From Actinomycetota bacterium (GTDB taxonomy: Bacteria > Actinomycetota > Actinomycetes > Streptosporangiales > Streptosporangiaceae): a stretch of DNA of 9,502 nt. The stretch spans positions 1 to 9,502 of the forward strand of contig PMST01000213.1 in assembly GCA_003168295.1 (NCBI GenBank). The letters run 5' to 3'. Each line of letters begins with the position of its first letter. Position 1 is the first letter of the stretch. Shown here piece by piece: positions 7,131-9,502 of this stretch. The notes under the pieces were generated by a model. That model ran no database searches, had not been told where the DNA came from, and saw only the letters and a list, made by a program, of their open reading frames with translations. A program made the translations under genes and the position numbers.

Positions 7131-7139
7131 TCCTTCCCT
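7131..7139 (-). promoter_or_regulatory. Ribosome binding site supporting a TTG start
   Basis: The minus strand reads AGGGAAGGA four bases before the TTG at 7124-7126. It overlaps the TAG of the upstream gene (7138-7140), which suggests translational coupling and supports the unusual start codon. Confidence 0.6.
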
Positions 7140-8721
7140 ACCTCGGCATCGGGGTCCGGCGCAGCGCGATCATCGCGACGTCGTCCTGCCGGGGGCCGAA
7201 GATGGACATCAGATGGTTGCTGAAAGCCTCGATGTCGGCGGCGCTTACCTCCTGAGCGGCTACGCGCAGCTTTTCCAGGTTCACGTCGAGGAAGACGTTC
7301 CGCTCCTCGACCAGGCCGTCGGTCATCAGCAGCAGGGTTCCTCCGACTGGGAGGAACCCCGTTTCGACGTGCGGCTCGTGCATGGGCACCCCTAGCAGGA
7401 GACCCCCCTCTCCAAGGTAGGTGGCGCTGGTGCCATCGACCAAAAGCAGGGGCATGTGCCCGCAGTTCACGATCTGCAGTTCACCCGAGGCGGGATCGAC
7501 CAGGGCCAGGCAGAGCGTCGCGATGATGCCCGGGTGGTACCGCATCAGGACCTCGTTGACCAGGCCAGTGATGGCCAGCGGGGAGTGCTCTTCGATGGCG
7601 AAGGCGCGCAGCGCGTGCCTGAGCTCGCCCATCACGGTCGCCGCGTGCAGCGAGTGCCCCTGCACGTCACCGATCGCGACGAGTACCTTGTTCCGCCAGT
7701 GCAGCGCCTCGTAGAAGTCGCCGCCGACCTCGGCTTGATCACTGGCCGGGATGTACCGGTACGACATGGCCAGGCCCGGTACCTCGGGCAGCGTCGCGGG
7801 CAGGAAACTTCGCTGCAGGGTCAGGGCGACCAGGTGCTCCTCGGCGTAGGAGCGCAGGGCCGCGACCGCGAGCGCCACCGACTGCACGAGCTGGCGGAGG
7901 ATCTGCTCCTCCTCCTCGCCGGGTACGCCGCCGCGTTCGACGGCGATGGCGACCGGCGGCCGGTCTGGCTTGACCCGGGCCGCCGCCAGGTAGACATCGC
8001 ACGTCAGCGTGCTGTCCGGAACCAGTCGCAGCCAGTCCTCGCGCGCGACCATCGTGACCGCGTTGGCCAGCCCGGCGCTGAGCACGTGTCCGGCCACCTG
8101 GTCGGCCAGGCCGGCCGGCCCGCCGCGCTGCGCGGGCTCGGGATGCTGCGGGGAGGCCGACATCCGGCGCACCTGACCGTCGGGCATCTCCAGGATGACG
8201 ACGGCCTGCGCGGCGAAGATCCGCGCGGCCCCGGCGGCCGCGGCCCGGGCCAGCCCGTCGAAGGTCTCGGCGGCGTTGATTCCCAGCGTCGATCTCGTCA
8301 GCGTGGCCAGCAGCGAAGCGGTCCGCTCGGCGCGCTGCCGGGCGCGGGAATAACGCAGCGCGGCCAGGACGACGGCGAGCAGTTCTTCGGGTTCGGTCGG
8401 CTCGGTCAGGTAAGCGTCGGCGCCCTGGGTCAGCCCATGGGCGCGATCGGAGACCGTGATGGCGGTCGCCGAGACCTGGATCACCGGGATCGCCGCCGTA
8501 CGCGGGTCGGCCTTGATCCGCTGGCAGACCTCGTAGCCGGTCATGTCGGGCATGTTGATGTCGAGCACGACGAGCTCGGCCAGGCCGACCTTTTCCAGGG
8601 CCTCGCCGCCGGTGGCCGCCTGGATCACGGTATGGCCGGCCCGGCGCAGCCAGGTGGTCAGGATGTAGCGCTTGGCCTCGTCATCGTCCACGACGAGCAG
8701 CGTGGCTGGGGCATCGCTCAT
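7138..8721 (-). CDS. Response regulator with GAF and SpoIIE (PP2C-type) phosphatase domains
   Basis: The protein has 527 residues from the ATG at 8719-8721, seven bases after the stop of the hybrid kinase gene. The frame stays open further upstream, but there it overlaps the kinase gene. Order: receiver domain (about 6-122) with acidic pocket DDD (12-14), phosphoacceptor Asp54 in VVLDINMPD and Ser84 in VSATA; helical connector; GAF-like domain (about 130-290); SpoIIE/RsbU-type PP2C domain (about 318-523). Metal residues are intact: GGDFYE with Asp335, GDVQGHS with Asp352, LMTDG with Asp468, DDVAMIAL with Asp513/514. The receiver has YLTEP (104-108), where most receivers have Lys-Pro after beta-5, so phosphorylation signalling may be altered. 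By family, phosphorylation of the receiver would control phosphatase activity toward an anti-anti-sigma factor. The adjacent hybrid kinase is the obvious partner. Confidence 0.9.
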   Translation of the reverse strand: MSDAPATLLVVDDDEAKRYILTTWLRRAGHTVIQAATGGEALEKVGLAELVVLDINMPDMTGYEVCQRIKADPRTAAIPVIQVSATAITVSDRAHGLTQGADAYLTEPTEPEELLAVVLAALRYSRARQRAERTASLLATLTRSTLGINAAETFDGLARAAAAGAARIFAAQAVVILEMPDGQVRRMSASPQHPEPAQRGGPAGLADQVAGHVLSAGLANAVTMVAREDWLRLVPDSTLTCDVYLAAARVKPDRPPVAIAVERGGVPGEEEEQILRQLVQSVALAVAALRSYAEEHLVALTLQRSFLPATLPEVPGLAMSYRYIPASDQAEVGGDFYEALHWRNKVLVAIGDVQGHSLHAATVMGELRHALRAFAIEEHSPLAITGLVNEVLMRYHPGIIATLCLALVDPASGELQIVNCGHMPLLLVDGTSATYLGEGGLLLGVPMHEPHVETGFLPVGGTLLLMTDGLVEERNVFLDVNLEKLRVAAQEVSAADIEAFSNHLMSIFGPRQDDVAMIALRRTPMPR

Positions 8722-8728
8722 CGGGCGT

Positions 8729-9502
8729 TCACCGGGCCGCCCGGCTGGACCCGCGGGCCTCGCGCAGGACACCGCGGATGGTGAATTCCAGCCGGTCCAG
8801 GGTGAGCTCGTCCTTGCGCAGCAGCGCGGCGGCGCGCGGCGGCACCGGCACGTCAGCGCCGGTGATGATGATCGCGGGTACCGATGCGGGCAACCCGGCC
8901 AGCAGGCCGGTGCCGTCCAGGCCGGGCATCCGCATGTCGGCCAGGACAAGATCGACGGGGCCGGGCCCGGAGCCGGAGCCGGGGCCGGGGCCGGGGCCGG
9001 GGCCGGGGCTCGCGGCGAGGAGGGCGAGGGCCTGGCGGCCGTCCTCGGCTTCTATCAGGTGGTCCGCCATGGGGGCGAGCATGCCCTTGAGCACCTGCCG
9101 GAAGCTGGCGTCGTCGTCGGCGACCAGGACGGTACCGATGGCCGGAGTTCCGTGCGGCAGGTCGAGCACCACTGTCGTTCCGGAGCCGGGCTCGCTGGTC
9201 AGTTCCAGGTTCCCGCCCAGGATCCGGGCGAGCCGGCTGGCGTAGGGCAGGCCAAGTCCGGTGCCGCCCCGGCGGATGCCCGGCACCTGGTAGAACTCTT
9301 CGAAGACGTGACTGTGCAGGCTCGCGGGGATGCCGATGCCGGTGTCTGAGACCGTGACGACCAGGCTCGGTCCGGGGCCGGCCGGGTTCGGTCCGGTGCT
9401 GGCCGGGTTCGGTCCGGTGACGTGCGCGCTGAGCCGGACCTCGCCGCGGTCGGTGTACTTGATGGCGTTGGACAGCAGGTTGCGCAGGATGCTGGTCAGG
9501 GC
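8729..9502 (-). CDS. Hybrid histidine kinase, C-terminal HATPase and receiver domains (partial)
   Basis: Only the last 257 codons are visible; the gene begins beyond the right edge. An internal GTG at 9286 is not the start, because the frame runs open to the window end with clear kinase motifs. In local numbering these are: N box NLLSNAIKYT (8-17), G1 box VSDTGIGIP (51-59), F-box region HVFEEFYQV (65-73), and G2 box GGTGLGLP (79-86). A receiver domain follows from about 123, with acidic pocket ADDD, phosphoacceptor Asp189 in VLADMRMPG, and IITG. The Lys of LLRKD (228-232 region) is present, though not followed by Pro. Two low-complexity inserts break the folds: a TGPNPA-type repeat inside the HATPase domain and an 18-residue Pro-Gly/Ser-Gly stretch inside the receiver. 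It is the first visible gene of the phosphatase operon. Its sensory part, histidine box and membrane topology cannot be seen. Confidence 0.88.
   Translation of the reverse strand, partial: ALTSILRNLLSNAIKYTDRGEVRLSAHVTGPNPASTGPNPAGPGPSLVVTVSDTGIGIPASLHSHVFEEFYQVPGIRRGGTGLGLPYASRLARILGGNLELTSEPGSGTTVVLDLPHGTPAIGTVLVADDDASFRQVLKGMLAPMADHLIEAEDGRQALALLAASPGPGPGPGPGSGSGPGPVDLVLADMRMPGLDGTGLLAGLPASVPAIIITGADVPVPPRAAALLRKDELTLDRLEFTIRGVLREARGSSRAAR
8957..9010. repeat. 6-bp tandem repeat (nine ggggcc-like units) encoding a Pro-Gly stretch
   Basis: Nine consecutive 6-bp units of ggggcc or close variants fill 54 bp. On the minus strand they encode an 18-residue run of alternating Pro-Gly and Ser-Gly between the helix-2 region and the phosphoacceptor strand of the receiver domain. 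The period is two codons, so copy-number change keeps the frame. Such GC-only repeats slip easily in replication, and also in sequencing and assembly. Confidence 0.9.
9380..9421. repeat. 21-bp tandem repeat inside the HATPase domain
   Basis: Two adjacent 21-bp units (9380-9400 and 9401-9421) match in their first 19 bases, and a degraded partial copy precedes them around 9368-9379. In the minus-strand reading frame they encode TGPNPAS and TGPNPAG, inserted between strands of the kinase ATPase domain, before the DTGIG motif. The insert has the same period as codon triplets and leaves the frame intact. Confidence 0.8.

Noticed and set aside
6119..7255. Long plus-strand open frame opposite the PAS-GAF phosphatase
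   Set aside because: Gly-rich low-complexity antisense translation crossing a gene boundary on the other strand; no domain is recognisable.
7456..8784. Plus-strand open frame of 442 codons opposite the receiver-phosphatase
   Set aside because: It mirrors a gene whose protein has complete receiver and PP2C motifs; the plus-strand translation has no recognisable fold.
8957..9010. CRISPR-like or regulatory repeat array
   Set aside because: The units are six bases long, contiguous without spacers, and in frame with a coding region, so this is a coding microsatellite.

Overview
The window is very GC-rich, has strong GC bias at third codon positions, and uses GTG and TTG starts with tightly packed or 4-bp-overlapping genes. 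With the families present (Actinobacteria-type GCS2-like ligase, multidomain SpoIIE phosphatases), this points to a chromosomal segment of a high-GC actinomycete. I see no transposase, integrase, tRNA, rRNA, CRISPR array or phage gene. Genus cannot be fixed from sequence reading alone.

Region A (about 1-3650, minus strand) reads right to left. It holds a Fes-like esterase (2504-3649), a second alpha/beta hydrolase of the COG4947-type esterase group (1764-2507, ATGA overlap), an ATP-grasp ligase (497-1747, 16 bp downstream, TTG start), and the N-terminal 122 residues of a GCS2-type glutamate-cysteine ligase-like enzyme (1-368, running off the window). A possible terminator hairpin, a candidate promoter and a perfect 15-bp tandem duplication lie between the ATP-grasp gene and the ligase gene. 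Two carboxylate-amine ligases next to two serine hydrolases look like a small-peptide or conjugate making and trimming cassette. The product is unknown, and this is the best candidate for an undescribed system here.

Region B (3650-4980, plus strand) starts with a divergent intergenic region of about 106 bp. It is followed by a 160-aa conserved but uncharacterised helical protein (3756-4238) and a HAD-superfamily phosphatase (4306-4980).

Region C (5060-9502, minus strand, convergent with B) is a three-gene signalling operon. Its first gene is the C-terminal part of a hybrid histidine kinase (HATPase plus receiver, 8729-9502, partial). The second is a receiver-GAF-SpoIIE phosphatase (7138-8721) and the third a PAS-GAF-SpoIIE phosphatase (5060-7126). 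Gaps are 7 and 11 bp. The likely logic is sensor kinase and receiver control of PP2C-type phosphatases that act on anti-sigma-factor antagonists, but no RsbV- or RsbW-like partner is encoded in the window. Several proteins here carry low-complexity inserts encoded by short in-frame tandem DNA repeats, a sign of local slippage.
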